DNA from: Dehalococcoidia bacterium
Lineage (GTDB): Bacteria > Chloroflexota > Dehalococcoidia > JAENJB01
Direction: 5' to 3'
Assembly: GCA_030690705.1 (NCBI GenBank)
Contig: JAUYGE010000082.1
Span: 1 to 14,583 of the forward strand
DNA length: 14,583 nucleotides
Part shown: in pieces, positions 1 to 7,558 of the stretch
Numbering within the stretch: the stretch's first letter is position 1
Layout: the number at the start of each line of letters is the position of its first letter
The notes under the pieces: generated by a model
What the model saw: the letters and a program-made list of their open reading frames with translations, nothing else
Told to the model about the DNA's origin: nothing
Databases searched by the model: none
Program-made: the position numbers and the translations under genes

Positions 1-279
1 GCATTCCACACGTACGCTCTTACCTGAGCGTTTGTGGAAGACTCTGACATCGGTGTCATGGAAAGCAGCCTCCTCGCTCATAGATATCTTGTGCACTTTC
101 CACTCGTTATTGGGCAGAACCTCTTGAAGTGTCGACAAAACCGTGTATTCGAAACCTTTACCTCGAATCATAGGAATGACTTTTGGCTCATTAAGGATTT
201 CAGCAATGTGAATCAAAGGCACATTAAAAGCTTCGCAATATTGCTCGATCTTCTCTTGCCAAGCGCTCTTCATAGCCAT
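1..279 (-). CDS. Putative type II restriction endonuclease, N-terminal part (truncated by window edge)
   Basis: The - strand reads open for 93 codons from an ATG at 279 (or 273) to the window edge, with no stop. The start is 3 bases after the stop of the XRE regulator, and a GAGGA lies about 10 bases upstream, so the two genes look co-transcribed. The visible protein is hydrophilic with no signal peptide. Near the edge it has HDTDVRVF, a short basic turn, then SVRVEC. A D, then a beta-hairpin, then E-x-(K just outside) is the layout of a PD-(D/E)XK nuclease core. With a controller-like regulator in front, the likely role is site-specific DNA cleavage in a restriction-modification system. I cannot name the family or recognition site, and the lysine of the motif is not visible. 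It could instead be another nuclease-fold protein. Confidence 0.5.
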   Translation of the reverse strand, partial: MAMKSAWQEKIEQYCEAFNVPLIHIAEILNEPKVIPMIRGKGFEYTVLSTLQEVLPNNEWKVHKISMSEEAAFHDTDVRVFHKRSGKSVRVEC

Positions 280-282
280 AGA

Positions 283-498
283 TTATGGATCCTCAAGGCA
301 TTGGGACATGCTAATTCCGAGTGCCTTACATATCTTGTCCACCGTCGCAATCGTCACATTCTTCTCAGCGCGCTCAATCATACCGATGTAGGTGCGGTGT
401 ACACCGGCGCGTTCGGCCAGAGCTTCTTGAGAAAGGCCCATCTTCAGACGCTGAGCGCGTACTCTTTGACCAAACCTCACCACGACTTCATTCTTCAT
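283..498 (-). CDS. XRE-family HTH regulator, probable restriction-modification controller (C) protein
   Basis: This is a 71-residue protein made almost wholly of one Cro/C1-type helix-turn-helix domain, roughly residues 8 to 65. The core reads GLSQEALAERAG, then HRTYIGMIERAEKNVTI, then KICKALGISM. The first is the helix-2/turn region and the second the recognition helix and following loop. Small stand-alone proteins of this size and pattern include the C proteins that time expression of type II restriction genes. Support here comes from a perfect inverted repeat 24 bases upstream and a nuclease-like gene 3 bases downstream. The ATG at 498 has no good Shine-Dalgarno, and a TATACT -10 at 515 to 510 would place the transcript start only a few bases upstream. 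Near-leaderless C transcripts are known. A phage-type or toxin-antitoxin repressor is the alternative. Confidence 0.8.
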   Translation of the reverse strand: MKNEVVVRFGQRVRAQRLKMGLSQEALAERAGVHRTYIGMIERAEKNVTIATVDKICKALGISMSQCLEDP

Positions 499-509
499 GT
501 ACGTTGACG

Positions 510-538
510 AGTATATCCGGCCGCTAACTTTAGTTCTA
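510..538 (-). promoter_or_regulatory. Putative promoter of the XRE regulator
   Basis: On the - strand TATACT lies at 515 to 510, matching the -10 consensus at 5 of 6 bases. The -35 position at 17-bp spacing (538 to 533) reads TAGAAC, a weak match. It falls inside the inverted repeat at 522 to 554, so a bound regulator would touch the promoter directly. The predicted start is only about 5 bases before the ATG. Confidence 0.45.
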
Positions 539-554
539 CATACTAAAGTTAGCG
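522..554. promoter_or_regulatory. Perfect 13-bp inverted repeat, candidate operator (C-box-like)
   Basis: The left arm CGCTAACTTTAGT (522-534) and right arm ACTAAAGTTAGCG (542-554) are exact reverse complements around a 7-bp spacer. Each arm contains an ACT-NN-AGT half-palindrome (527-534 and 542-549). Two ACT..AGT dimer sites side by side recall controller-protein operators, which carry two GACT/AGTC-type sites. The repeat lies immediately upstream of the regulator and over its weak -35. The binding protein is inferred, not shown. A plain stem-loop is the alternative. Confidence 0.6.
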
Positions 555-686
555 CAGGGGCATCATCGAACTTGTTGAACAGGAAAGTCCGAAATGGTCA
601 ACATAATGTTCTGTATGGCCCCAGATATATGCGTTCCTATGAAGATTGCCATCCCAAGTTGACGACCACGATCCTAACCATCAGGT

Positions 687-715
687 TCGACATCTCTCCA
701 CTGCGATTATATAAT
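687..715 (+). promoter_or_regulatory. Sigma70-type promoter for the FAD oxidoreductase gene
   Basis: TCGACA (687-692, 5 of 6 to TTGACA) and a perfect TATAAT (710-715) are separated by the optimal 17 bp. The predicted transcript starts near 722, leaving a leader of about 38 bases that carries GAAGGAGG (741-748). This is the best core promoter in the window and argues for a start at 760 rather than at the ATG at 715, which lies upstream of the predicted transcript start. Confidence 0.7.
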
Positions 716-759
716 TGGAAGTTGCACGCCAAGCCGGCCGGAAGGAGGTTCGCACAGCG

Positions 760-2328
760 ATGAGCCTGCCGAGAGAAGTCATTCGCGCCCTGGAATCCAT
801 CGTCGGTCCCCAGTACGTCTCCGAAGACCCGGTGGTCACCCATGCTTATACCACCGGGGGTTCCTACAGGGATACTGTGCAGGGTCGAGGCAACGTGCGC
901 CCTGCCGGTGTCGTCCTGCCCGGCAGCACCGAAGAGGTACAGAGCATAGTGAAGCTGGCTAACCGCTACAAGGTCCCCTTTACGCCCCTGAGCACCTTCT
1001 GGTATGTTAGCTGCGGCCCGTTGCGCCCCGACACCATCTCAATCGACCTGAAGCGGATGAACAAGCTGGAGATAGACGATCGGAATATGTATGCCGTTTG
1101 TGAGCCCTATGTCATCTTCTCCCAGCTCCAGCACGAGGCCCTGAAAAAGGGGCTTTATATGATGGTCCCCGGTGGCGGTTCCCAGGTGTCCGTGGTCAAC
1201 AACGTCACCGGCGCCGGCTACTCTCCCTTGAACTATCGGATCGGCGGGCCCCAGCGGCGCATCCTGGGGGTAGAATGGGTGCTGCCCGATGGGGAGATAC
1301 TGAAGCTGGGCTCGGCCTCGATGATGAAGGAATACTTCTGGGGTGAAGGCCCGGGGCCCGACCTGCGCGGCATCCTGCGCGGTCCGCAGGGCTGGCAGGG
1401 TGGCCTGGGCATCTTCACCAAAGCCGCCGTCAAGCTCTATCCGTTCCCGCCGGAGAAGCTGGTGCCCACCGGCATCTCTCCGGATACCACCCTGGAGCTG
1501 CCCACTAACAGGATGAAGAGGTACAACATCACCTACCCCGACCAGGCCTCCCTGGTCCAGGCGATGCGGGAGATATCCAAGGCGGAGATAGGCGCGGCCA
1601 TTACCAAGGTGCCGGTGATGTGGCGCTACCGGGCCCGCTCCACCTCGAAGGAGCACTTCTGGGAGCTGTGGAAAGGGGCCAAGGCGGAGATAGAGAAGAG
1701 CACCGAGACTATCCTCTTGGTGATGATCATCGGCTACACGTCGGAGGGGCACCTGCAGCACGAGGAGCGGGTGTTGACGGACATTGTCAAGGAGACTGGC
1801 GGCAACATGCGCCGCACCAGGCAGACTGATGAGTCGTGGATCAAGAACGCCGACAGCGCGGGGATGTGGTGGTCGGCCGGCGGCTACATCTCGGTGAAGA
1901 TAAATGTGGACTGTCTCGACCACGCCCTCAAGAGCGGGCGGGACGCCGCCATGTTGAAGAAAGACTACCTGCGCTGGCAGGTTGACGACTACGGAGACCC
2001 CGGCTGGTTCCAGATAAGTGAGTTCGGTCACCACGGCTACAACGAGTTCCTGACCGAGTTCGATCCCTACCAGGAGCAGGCCCGGCCCAAGGCGGATGAG
2101 TGGTACGTGGCGGCGGTGAAGCAGGACGTCGACGAGGGGTGCTATTCGGGGATGCAGATGAACTACGGGCCGGTGGAGTTGGTTGGCCCGGCATATGGCG
2201 ACCACCATATAGTTCTGAAGGAGCTGAAGGCGATGTTCGACCCGAACAACGTCTCCAATCCGCCGCGGCCCTTCGACTTTGACGAGAACCTGGAGCGCTA
2301 CTGTCCTAATGTCAAACGGGACTGGTGA
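760..2328 (+). CDS. FAD-binding oxidoreductase of the GlcD/VAO (PCMH) superfamily
   Basis: A 522-residue soluble flavoprotein. The N-terminal half has the FAD_binding_4 layout: VVLPGSTEEVQSIVKLAN (about 51-68) for the nucleotide-binding region, VPGGGSQVSVVNNVTGAGY (about 136-154), and the GPDLRGILRGPQGWQGGLGIF stretch (about 199-219), equivalent to the usual G-P-D-L-x-G-x-x-x-G-S-x-G-x-x-G-I. The C-terminal cap ends with MFDPNNVSNPPRPF, the normal D-P-x-x-x-x-N-P close of FAD-oxidase_C domains. Relatives oxidise hydroxy acids or phenolic and alcohol substrates; the substrate here cannot be read. No signal peptide is seen, so it is probably cytoplasmic. The start at 760 has GAAGGAGG 11 bases upstream. 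An in-frame ATG at 715 overlaps the promoter and is less likely. It heads a likely operon with the OYE-type flavoprotein and purL, though a palindromic repeat intervenes. Confidence 0.88.
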   Translation: MSLPREVIRALESIVGPQYVSEDPVVTHAYTTGGSYRDTVQGRGNVRPAGVVLPGSTEEVQSIVKLANRYKVPFTPLSTFWYVSCGPLRPDTISIDLKRMNKLEIDDRNMYAVCEPYVIFSQLQHEALKKGLYMMVPGGGSQVSVVNNVTGAGYSPLNYRIGGPQRRILGVEWVLPDGEILKLGSASMMKEYFWGEGPGPDLRGILRGPQGWQGGLGIFTKAAVKLYPFPPEKLVPTGISPDTTLELPTNRMKRYNITYPDQASLVQAMREISKAEIGAAITKVPVMWRYRARSTSKEHFWELWKGAKAEIEKSTETILLVMIIGYTSEGHLQHEERVLTDIVKETGGNMRRTRQTDESWIKNADSAGMWWSAGGYISVKINVDCLDHALKSGRDAAMLKKDYLRWQVDDYGDPGWFQISEFGHHGYNEFLTEFDPYQEQARPKADEWYVAAVKQDVDEGCYSGMQMNYGPVELVGPAYGDHHIVLKELKAMFDPNNVSNPPRPFDFDENLERYCPNVKRDW

Positions 2329-2339
2329 AGAACATGGCC

Positions 2340-2424
2340 TGTCATTGCGAGGCCCCGCTAGGTAGGGGCCGAAGCAATCCGTGGACGTGGGGTGACGGAT
2401 TGCTTCGCTACGCTCGCAATGACA
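2340..2424. repeat. Palindromic MITE/REP-like element, copy 1 ('CATTGCGAG' family)
   Basis: The ends are perfect 12-bp inverted repeats, TGTCATTGCGAG (2340-2351) and CTCGCAATGACA (2413-2424). Inside are GGCCCC/GGGGCC (2351-2356 with 2365-2370) and a perfect 12-bp pair GAAGCAATCCGT/ACGGATTGCTTC (2371-2382 with 2395-2406), so the RNA or single strand could fold into a multi-stem structure. Repeats with these ends are widely scattered in bacterial genomes; their spurious translations give peptides such as CHCERSEAI, which appears here on the - strand. A second copy lies at 13663-13784. It fills the gap between the FAD oxidoreductase and OYE genes. Confidence 0.85.
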
Positions 2425-2461
2425 TGAGAGGACACCCTCTTCTGTTGAGGGAAAATTGGAC

Positions 2462-3556
2462 ATGAGGCTTTTCGAACCCATTGAAATCAACGGCATGCAG
2501 CTGAAGAACCGCATCGTGATGCCGGCGATGCACATGAACTTCGGAGTCACCAACCGGCGCGCGCGGGGCTACTACGTGGAGCGGGCGAAGGGAGGCGCCG
2601 GGACCATAATCATGCCGGCGCTCACCCCGGATGCTCTCATCAGCGACGAAGTCTGGCAGGGAAGAGGGAACGTGGCCAGTTTCCTGGCTCGATTGCAGCA
2701 GCTGGCCGGCGAGGTGCGCCGGTACGGCGCCCGCATCGGGCTGCAACTCTGGATGGGCGATATGTTTCCTGCCGGCTTGTGGGGTGGATACGGGATGGGT
2801 GCAGACATCATCACCGGCGATAGGGTGGCGCCATCGACCGCGGCGGCCAAGCGAGGTCTCACCAAGATGGAGATTGAGACTATTATTGAGAACTTCGCCG
2901 GGGCGGCGGTGCGGGCCAGGGAGGGCGGCCTGGATTTCGTGGAGATTCACGGCGCTCACGGTTATCTGGTGGAGCAGTTCTTTTCCCCGTTGTTCAACAA
3001 GCGGTCAGACGAGTACGGGGGAAGCCTGAAGAACCGCATGCGCTTCGGTCTGGACTGCGTGCGCAGGACAAGGGAGATGGTGGGCCGCGACTATCCGGTC
3101 CTCTTTAGAGTCGGGGCCGTGGAGAAGCCAGCGGGCGGCGTCACCCTGGCGGACAGCGTCGAGTACGCCGTGGAACTGGAAAAGGCCGGGGCGGACCTCA
3201 TCGATGTCTCTACCGGCGACCCATCCCCTCATTTCTCGCCGCCTGAAGGGCCTGAAGGGTGCTTCGTCCCCTGGGCGGCGGCGATCAAGGCCAGGGTGAA
3301 GGTGCCGGTGATGGGGGTGGGCCGGATTCTCACCGCCGCGGCTGCCGAAGAATGCTTGCAGAAAGGCTACCTGGACCTGGTGGGCGTCGGGCGGCAGCTC
3401 ATCGCCGACGCTCATTGGGCGGAGAAGATAGCTGAGGGGCGCGAACGTGATGTGGTTTCCTGCCTCTACTGCAACAGCTGTCTGGATGCAGTGATGGTGA
3501 AACACACCGAGGCCAGCTGTCCGGTCAACCCTGACCTGGGACAGGAGGGGGGCTAG
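2462..3556 (+). CDS. OYE-type NADH:flavin oxidoreductase with C-terminal 4Fe-4S cysteine motif
   Basis: A 364-residue TIM-barrel FMN enzyme of the old yellow enzyme/2,4-dienoyl-CoA reductase type. Family marks are LFEPIEINGMQLKNRIVMPA at the start, the active-site strand FVEIHGAHGYLVEQFFSP, the NKRSDEYGGSLKNRMRF motif and the late phosphate-binding MGVGRI. The tail has Cys334, Cys337, Cys340 and Cys353 (C-x2-C-x2-C-x12-C), then P-V-N-P. That matches the 4Fe-4S ligand region of trimethylamine dehydrogenase and dienoyl-CoA reductases, with trimethylamine dehydrogenase-like spacing as I recall it. Those relatives continue with a further nucleotide-binding domain, but this protein stops 11 residues after the last Cys. 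The substrate is unknown. The ATG at 2462 has GAGGG 10 bases upstream; a TTG at 2456 is in frame but too close. purL follows after 4 bases. Confidence 0.88.
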   Translation: MRLFEPIEINGMQLKNRIVMPAMHMNFGVTNRRARGYYVERAKGGAGTIIMPALTPDALISDEVWQGRGNVASFLARLQQLAGEVRRYGARIGLQLWMGDMFPAGLWGGYGMGADIITGDRVAPSTAAAKRGLTKMEIETIIENFAGAAVRAREGGLDFVEIHGAHGYLVEQFFSPLFNKRSDEYGGSLKNRMRFGLDCVRRTREMVGRDYPVLFRVGAVEKPAGGVTLADSVEYAVELEKAGADLIDVSTGDPSPHFSPPEGPEGCFVPWAAAIKARVKVPVMGVGRILTAAAAEECLQKGYLDLVGVGRQLIADAHWAEKIAEGRERDVVSCLYCNSCLDAVMVKHTEASCPVNPDLGQEGG

Positions 3557-3560
3557 CCGC

Positions 3561-5780
3561 ATGCCGGTCTCCAGGGAAGTCCTCGACGAAATCGCCCTGA
3601 GCGAAAAAGAGTACCAGCTCATAGTGCAACGGCTGGGACGCGAGCCCACCGAGGTGGAGCTGGGGATGTTCGGATCGCTCTGGAGCGAGCACTGCGGCTA
3701 CAAGCATTCCAAGCTATTGTTGCGGCGCTTTCCCTCTCGGAGCCGCAGGGTGCGCACCAAGGTGGGGGAAGAGAACGCCGGCGCAGTGGATATCGGCGAC
3801 GGGCTGGCGGTGGTGATGAAGATAGAGTCGCACAATCACCCTTCGGCCATTGAGCCCTTTCAGGGAGCGGCCACCGGGGTGGGTGGCATCGTTCGCGATA
3901 TTTTCACCATGGGGGCACGCCCCATCGCTCTCCTCAATTCGCTGCGCTTCGGCCCGTTGGAGGAACCGCGCAACCGCTACCTGTTTGAAGGAGTGGTGGG
4001 GGGTATCGCCAGCTACGGCAACTGCCTGGGCATCCCTGATGTGGGCGGAGAGGTCTACTTCTCCCCTGTCTATTCCGGCAACCCTCTGGTCAACGCCATG
4101 TGCGTCGGCCTGGCAGACCCGAAGAAGCTTATCAGCGCCAGGGCCGGCGGAGCGGGAAACCCGGTGATGCTGGTGGGCGCTGACACCGGGCGCGACGGTC
4201 TCCACGGGGCGTCCGGGTTGGCGTCGAGGACATTTGAGGAGGTGCGGGAGCTGCGGTCGGCGGTGCAGGTGGGCAATCCCTTCCTGGAGAAGCTGCTCAT
4301 TGAAGCCTGCCTGCAGCTTGCGGAGACCGACTGGATTGTGGGGATGCAGGACCTGGGGGCGGCCGGGCTCACCAGTGCCAGCGTTGAATCTGCCGACAGG
4401 GGCGGCGTCGGCATCGAGATCGATGTGCTGCGCGTCCCCCGGCGCGAGGAGGGGATGACTCCCTACGAGGTCATGCTCTCCGAGTCTCAGGAGAGAATGC
4501 TGGTGGTGGTGAAGCGGGGCTATGAGGAAAAGGTGAGAGAGCTTTTTCAACGCTGGGACCTGCGGTGTGACATCGTGGGCCAGGTCACCACTGACGGGCT
4601 GGTGCGCGTGAAGGAGGGGAACCGGGTGGTCGCCGAGCTGCCAACGAAGTTGCTGGTCAACCCTCCTCTGTACACGGTTGAGTGCCGGAAGCCGGCGTGG
4701 CTCACCCGCCTCCAGAAGACGGAGTTGGACCAATTAGATGATGTCGCCCCCGCCAAGGTGGGGGACGTCCTTCTGCAAATGCTCGCTTTCCCGACCATCG
4801 CCAGCAAGGAATGGATTTATCGCCAGTATGACCATCAGGTGCAGACAAACACGGTTATTGGGCCGGGAAGCGATGCCGGGGTGCTGCGCGTGAAGGGCAC
4901 CAAGAAGGCCATCGCCCTGACAACGGATGCCAACGGCAAGTATTGCTATCTCGACCCCTATCAGGGCGGGGCCATGGCTGTCGCTGAGGCGGCCAGGAAC
5001 CTGATATGCAGCGGAGCAGAGCCCGTCGCTCTGACCAACTGCCTCAACTTCGGCAACCCGGAGAAGCCGGACATCTACTACCAGCTCAAGGAATGCATCC
5101 GCGGTATGGCCCGGGCCTGTCGAGTCCTGAAGGTGCCCGTCATCAGCGGAAACGTCAGCCTCTTCAACGAGACCCGTGGCCGGGCGGTGTATCCCACCCC
5201 GGTCGTCGGCATGCTCGGTCTGCTTGCGGATGTGGAGAAGCGCTGCTCCTTGGGTTTTTCGCGGGAAGGGGATGAGGTGTTCCTGTTGGGTTGGGAAGAA
5301 AGCACTGCGTCCCGGGCTCTGGCGGGCAGTGAGTACCTGGAGAAGTTCCACGGCACGGTCGCGGGGAGGCCGGCCATAGATTTGGAGCAGGAAAGGCGCC
5401 TCCAGCGCTGCTGCCTTCGGGGTATTCGAGCCGGCCTTGTCCGTTCGGCGCATGATTGCTCTGAGGGCGGCTTGCTGGTGGCCCTGGCGGAGTGCTCCGT
5501 GGCCGGCGGCCTGGGCTTTGAGGGAGAGGTGTGGGGGGCTCCCGCGAGACGGGATGTCGCCCTTTTCGGTGAAGCGCCGTCGAGGATAGTGGTAACCATC
5601 GAGCCGGGCAGGCGGGGGGAACTGGTGGCTCTCGCGGAAAGTGAGGGCGTGCCCGTGAAGATGCTCGGTACGGTGGGAGGACAGCGTCTTGTTGTTCCTG
5701 GCCTTGTTGACCTCAGGCTCAGCGCACTGGAGCGAGCCTGGCGGGGCGGGCTGGAGGCGGCGCTGACTAGTGGGAAGTGA
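3561..5780 (+). CDS. purL: Phosphoribosylformylglycinamidine synthase, small PurL (synthetase subunit)
   Basis: Purine biosynthesis: ATP-dependent conversion of FGAR to FGAM in the cytoplasm. The 739 residues match the usual small PurL, which receives ammonia from the separate glutaminase PurQ with PurS; neither gene is in the window. Diagnostic stretches include SLWSEHCGYKHSK near residue 44 (active-site His), KIESHNHPSAIEPFQGAATG (87-106), VGMQDLGAAGLTSASVESAD, YDHQVQTNTVIGPGSDAG, DPYQGGAMAVAEAARNL and the late HDCSEGGLLVALAECSVAGG. All expected blocks are present without a break. The ATG at 3561 has AGGAGG 12 bases upstream and begins 4 bases after the OYE gene. The stop TGA overlaps the GTG start of the kinase gene (GTGA), so purL translation may feed the signalling pair. 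Confidence in identity is very high. Confidence 0.97.
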   Translation: MPVSREVLDEIALSEKEYQLIVQRLGREPTEVELGMFGSLWSEHCGYKHSKLLLRRFPSRSRRVRTKVGEENAGAVDIGDGLAVVMKIESHNHPSAIEPFQGAATGVGGIVRDIFTMGARPIALLNSLRFGPLEEPRNRYLFEGVVGGIASYGNCLGIPDVGGEVYFSPVYSGNPLVNAMCVGLADPKKLISARAGGAGNPVMLVGADTGRDGLHGASGLASRTFEEVRELRSAVQVGNPFLEKLLIEACLQLAETDWIVGMQDLGAAGLTSASVESADRGGVGIEIDVLRVPRREEGMTPYEVMLSESQERMLVVVKRGYEEKVRELFQRWDLRCDIVGQVTTDGLVRVKEGNRVVAELPTKLLVNPPLYTVECRKPAWLTRLQKTELDQLDDVAPAKVGDVLLQMLAFPTIASKEWIYRQYDHQVQTNTVIGPGSDAGVLRVKGTKKAIALTTDANGKYCYLDPYQGGAMAVAEAARNLICSGAEPVALTNCLNFGNPEKPDIYYQLKECIRGMARACRVLKVPVISGNVSLFNETRGRAVYPTPVVGMLGLLADVEKRCSLGFSREGDEVFLLGWEESTASRALAGSEYLEKFHGTVAGRPAIDLEQERRLQRCCLRGIRAGLVRSAHDCSEGGLLVALAECSVAGGLGFEGEVWGAPARRDVALFGEAPSRIVVTIEPGRRGELVALAESEGVPVKMLGTVGGQRLVVPGLVDLRLSALERAWRGGLEAALTSGK

Positions 5781-7558
5781 AGTTACTTCAGCGCCTGCGT
5801 AACCTGAGCCTGCGCTACCAGGTGATGCTCGGAATCGCGGCGGCCTTCCTCATCCTCTTCGTGGCCACGAGCTACGTGGCCCTGAGCGTAACCCGGCAGA
5901 GCACGGATGCCATATCGGAGGCGCGCCTGCGCCTGGTGGTTGTGGTAGCTAGTTCGGTGGACGCTCTGGTTAGCCGGGCGGCATACCAGCTACAGGATGC
6001 GGCCTCCTCTTATTTTCCAGCGGAAAGACCCGGTTCGCTGCGAGGTGAAGTCGAGGCGCTCTACCGGGAGCGTGGCCTATCTGAGACCTTTGAATGGCTT
6101 GCCCTGGTCCGCTTCCATGATGGGGCCGAGGCCGAGGTGGTGTCGCCCCTGGCCTCTCTTGAGCCCGGTCTGGCACAATCTGAGGTGGTGCTTGGCGCCC
6201 GGCAGACCGGGGCAATACGGATAGGTGAGCTGTCTCTTCCGGCATTTGACCAGCCCAGGCTGGTCTTCGCTGTCTCCGTCTTCAGTCGCGGGGGCAACCC
6301 GGACCAGGTGCTTGTCGCTGGCATGTCGCCCGGCCGCCTGATCGACTTGCTTCCTCAAGGCGAGGGTCTGATGGCGCGCATCATCGATGCCGATGGCGTG
6401 GTCGTGGTGGACCGCCTGGGTGGTGTCATAGGAGAAAGGGATGAGCACATGAGGTTGCTGAGGCCTCTTATCGAAGCTGGGAAACCGGGCATGGTCATCC
6501 ACAAAGAAACAGCTGACTATGGCCATCTTGTCGCCTACGCGTCCCTGCGCGGCCTGGACGGAGGGGTATTGCTGGAGGAGCCGCAGGATGCAGCCCTCTC
6601 GGTGCCGAGCAGGCTGAGGACGAGCATGCTCTGGCTGGGCATCGTGGCTCTGGCTGTGCTGGTCGTCAGCGCCGCCCTCCACTCCCAGATGGTCATCCGT
6701 CCGGTCATCGGACTGGCCCGGGCCACTCAGAATATCACCCGAGGGGTCCTTGATGAGCCCGTCCCGACCAGTGGCCTCGGGGAAGTGGAGATGCTGGCCA
6801 GAAATCTGGAAGCGATGCGGCTGGCCTTGAAAGAGGCCCATGAACAGAGGCTCGGCTTTGAGAGAGAGCTGGAGGAGCGAGTGCGCGAACGCACCCGGCA
6901 AGTGGAGAAGCTCATGTCTCAGATTATTTCAATTCAGGAGGAGGAGCGGCGCCGGCTGGCGCAGGAGCTTCATGATGACACTGCCCAGACCCTGGCCACC
7001 GTCCTGGTCAATCTTCAAGCGGCCCAGCAGGTGCCGGACAAGGACAAGGCTCAGGAGTTGGTAGCCAGGGCTCTTGCCCAGCAGGCGCAGGTGCTCATCG
7101 ACATACGGCGCATCATCTCCGCCCTCCGTCCGGCGGCGCTCGATGACCTGGGTCTGGTCTCGGCCCTGCGGGCCTATGCCGAGGAAAGACTTGGTGTCGG
7201 GGGTGTCGGCGTCCAGTTTGACGTGGTCGGAGGGGAGAGGCCGCTCTCGCCGGCGGTGGAGACAGCGGTCTTCCGCATCCTCCAGGAGGCGGTGAACAAC
7301 ATTGCCAAGCACGCCGGGGCGCGGAGGGCCTCGCTTCATCTGGAATTCGGGCCGGATAGCCTCACGGCAACAGTGAATGATGACGGCCGGGGCTTCGATG
7401 TGGACAAAGTCCTCTCCCACGACAAGGTGGGCCTCCAGGGTATGAGGGAGAGGGCGGCTATCATCGGGGCCCGTCTGAAGCTGGAATCCAGGACCGGTCA
7501 GGGCACCAGGGCTGAGCTCTATGTGCCTCTTCCTTCGATGGAGGTTAAGGGTGGCTAA
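5777..7558 (+). CDS. Membrane sensor histidine kinase (Cache-HAMP-HisKA_3-HATPase, NarX/DegS type)
   Basis: A 593-residue two-component sensor. A first membrane helix spans about 17-38 and a second about 283-301, enclosing a roughly 245-residue extracytoplasmic domain. That domain ends with RIIDADGVVVVD and later LVAYASLRGLDGGVLLEEP, the look of a double-Cache ligand sensor. A HAMP linker (about 302-355) and a charged coiled coil (about 356-390) follow. The HisKA_3 phosphoacceptor is His399 in LAQELHDDTAQTL. The ATPase has EAVNNIAKHA (504-513), DDGRGFD (535-541) and GLQGMRERA (552-560), with GQGT at 574. The GTG start at 5777 overlaps the purL stop by 4 bases, and no strong Shine-Dalgarno is seen, which suggests translational coupling. 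Its partner is the next gene. The signal is unknown; a small molecule outside the membrane is likely for a Cache domain. Confidence 0.93.
   Translation: MKLLQRLRNLSLRYQVMLGIAAAFLILFVATSYVALSVTRQSTDAISEARLRLVVVVASSVDALVSRAAYQLQDAASSYFPAERPGSLRGEVEALYRERGLSETFEWLALVRFHDGAEAEVVSPLASLEPGLAQSEVVLGARQTGAIRIGELSLPAFDQPRLVFAVSVFSRGGNPDQVLVAGMSPGRLIDLLPQGEGLMARIIDADGVVVVDRLGGVIGERDEHMRLLRPLIEAGKPGMVIHKETADYGHLVAYASLRGLDGGVLLEEPQDAALSVPSRLRTSMLWLGIVALAVLVVSAALHSQMVIRPVIGLARATQNITRGVLDEPVPTSGLGEVEMLARNLEAMRLALKEAHEQRLGFERELEERVRERTRQVEKLMSQIISIQEEERRRLAQELHDDTAQTLATVLVNLQAAQQVPDKDKAQELVARALAQQAQVLIDIRRIISALRPAALDDLGLVSALRAYAEERLGVGGVGVQFDVVGGERPLSPAVETAVFRILQEAVNNIAKHAGARRASLHLEFGPDSLTATVNDDGRGFDVDKVLSHDKVGLQGMRERAAIIGARLKLESRTGQGTRAELYVPLPSMEVKGG

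Noticed and set aside
34..507. 157-codon open frame on the + strand over the nuclease/regulator region
   Set aside because: The - strand frames carry a recognisable helix-turn-helix and nuclease-like motifs with tight spacing; the + frame has no recognisable features.
715..760. Upstream ATG start for the FAD oxidoreductase
   Set aside because: It overlaps the TATAAT element and lies before the predicted transcript start; the ATG at 760 has a good Shine-Dalgarno and fits the family start.
497..763. 88-codon + strand frame spanning the inverted repeat and the FAD gene promoter
   Set aside because: It has no ribosome site or recognisable domain and would run through an operator and a strong promoter into the FAD gene start.
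1039..2553. Long open frame on the - strand (504 codons) antisense to the FAD oxidoreductase
   Set aside because: It has no domain pattern, is rich in Arg, Pro and His as expected for an antisense shadow of GC-rich code, and its first part reads through the palindromic repeat.
3714..4733. 339-codon open frame on the - strand inside purL
   Set aside because: It lies wholly antisense to intact purL, with low-complexity His/Arg/Leu content and no ribosome site. It is a shadow frame.
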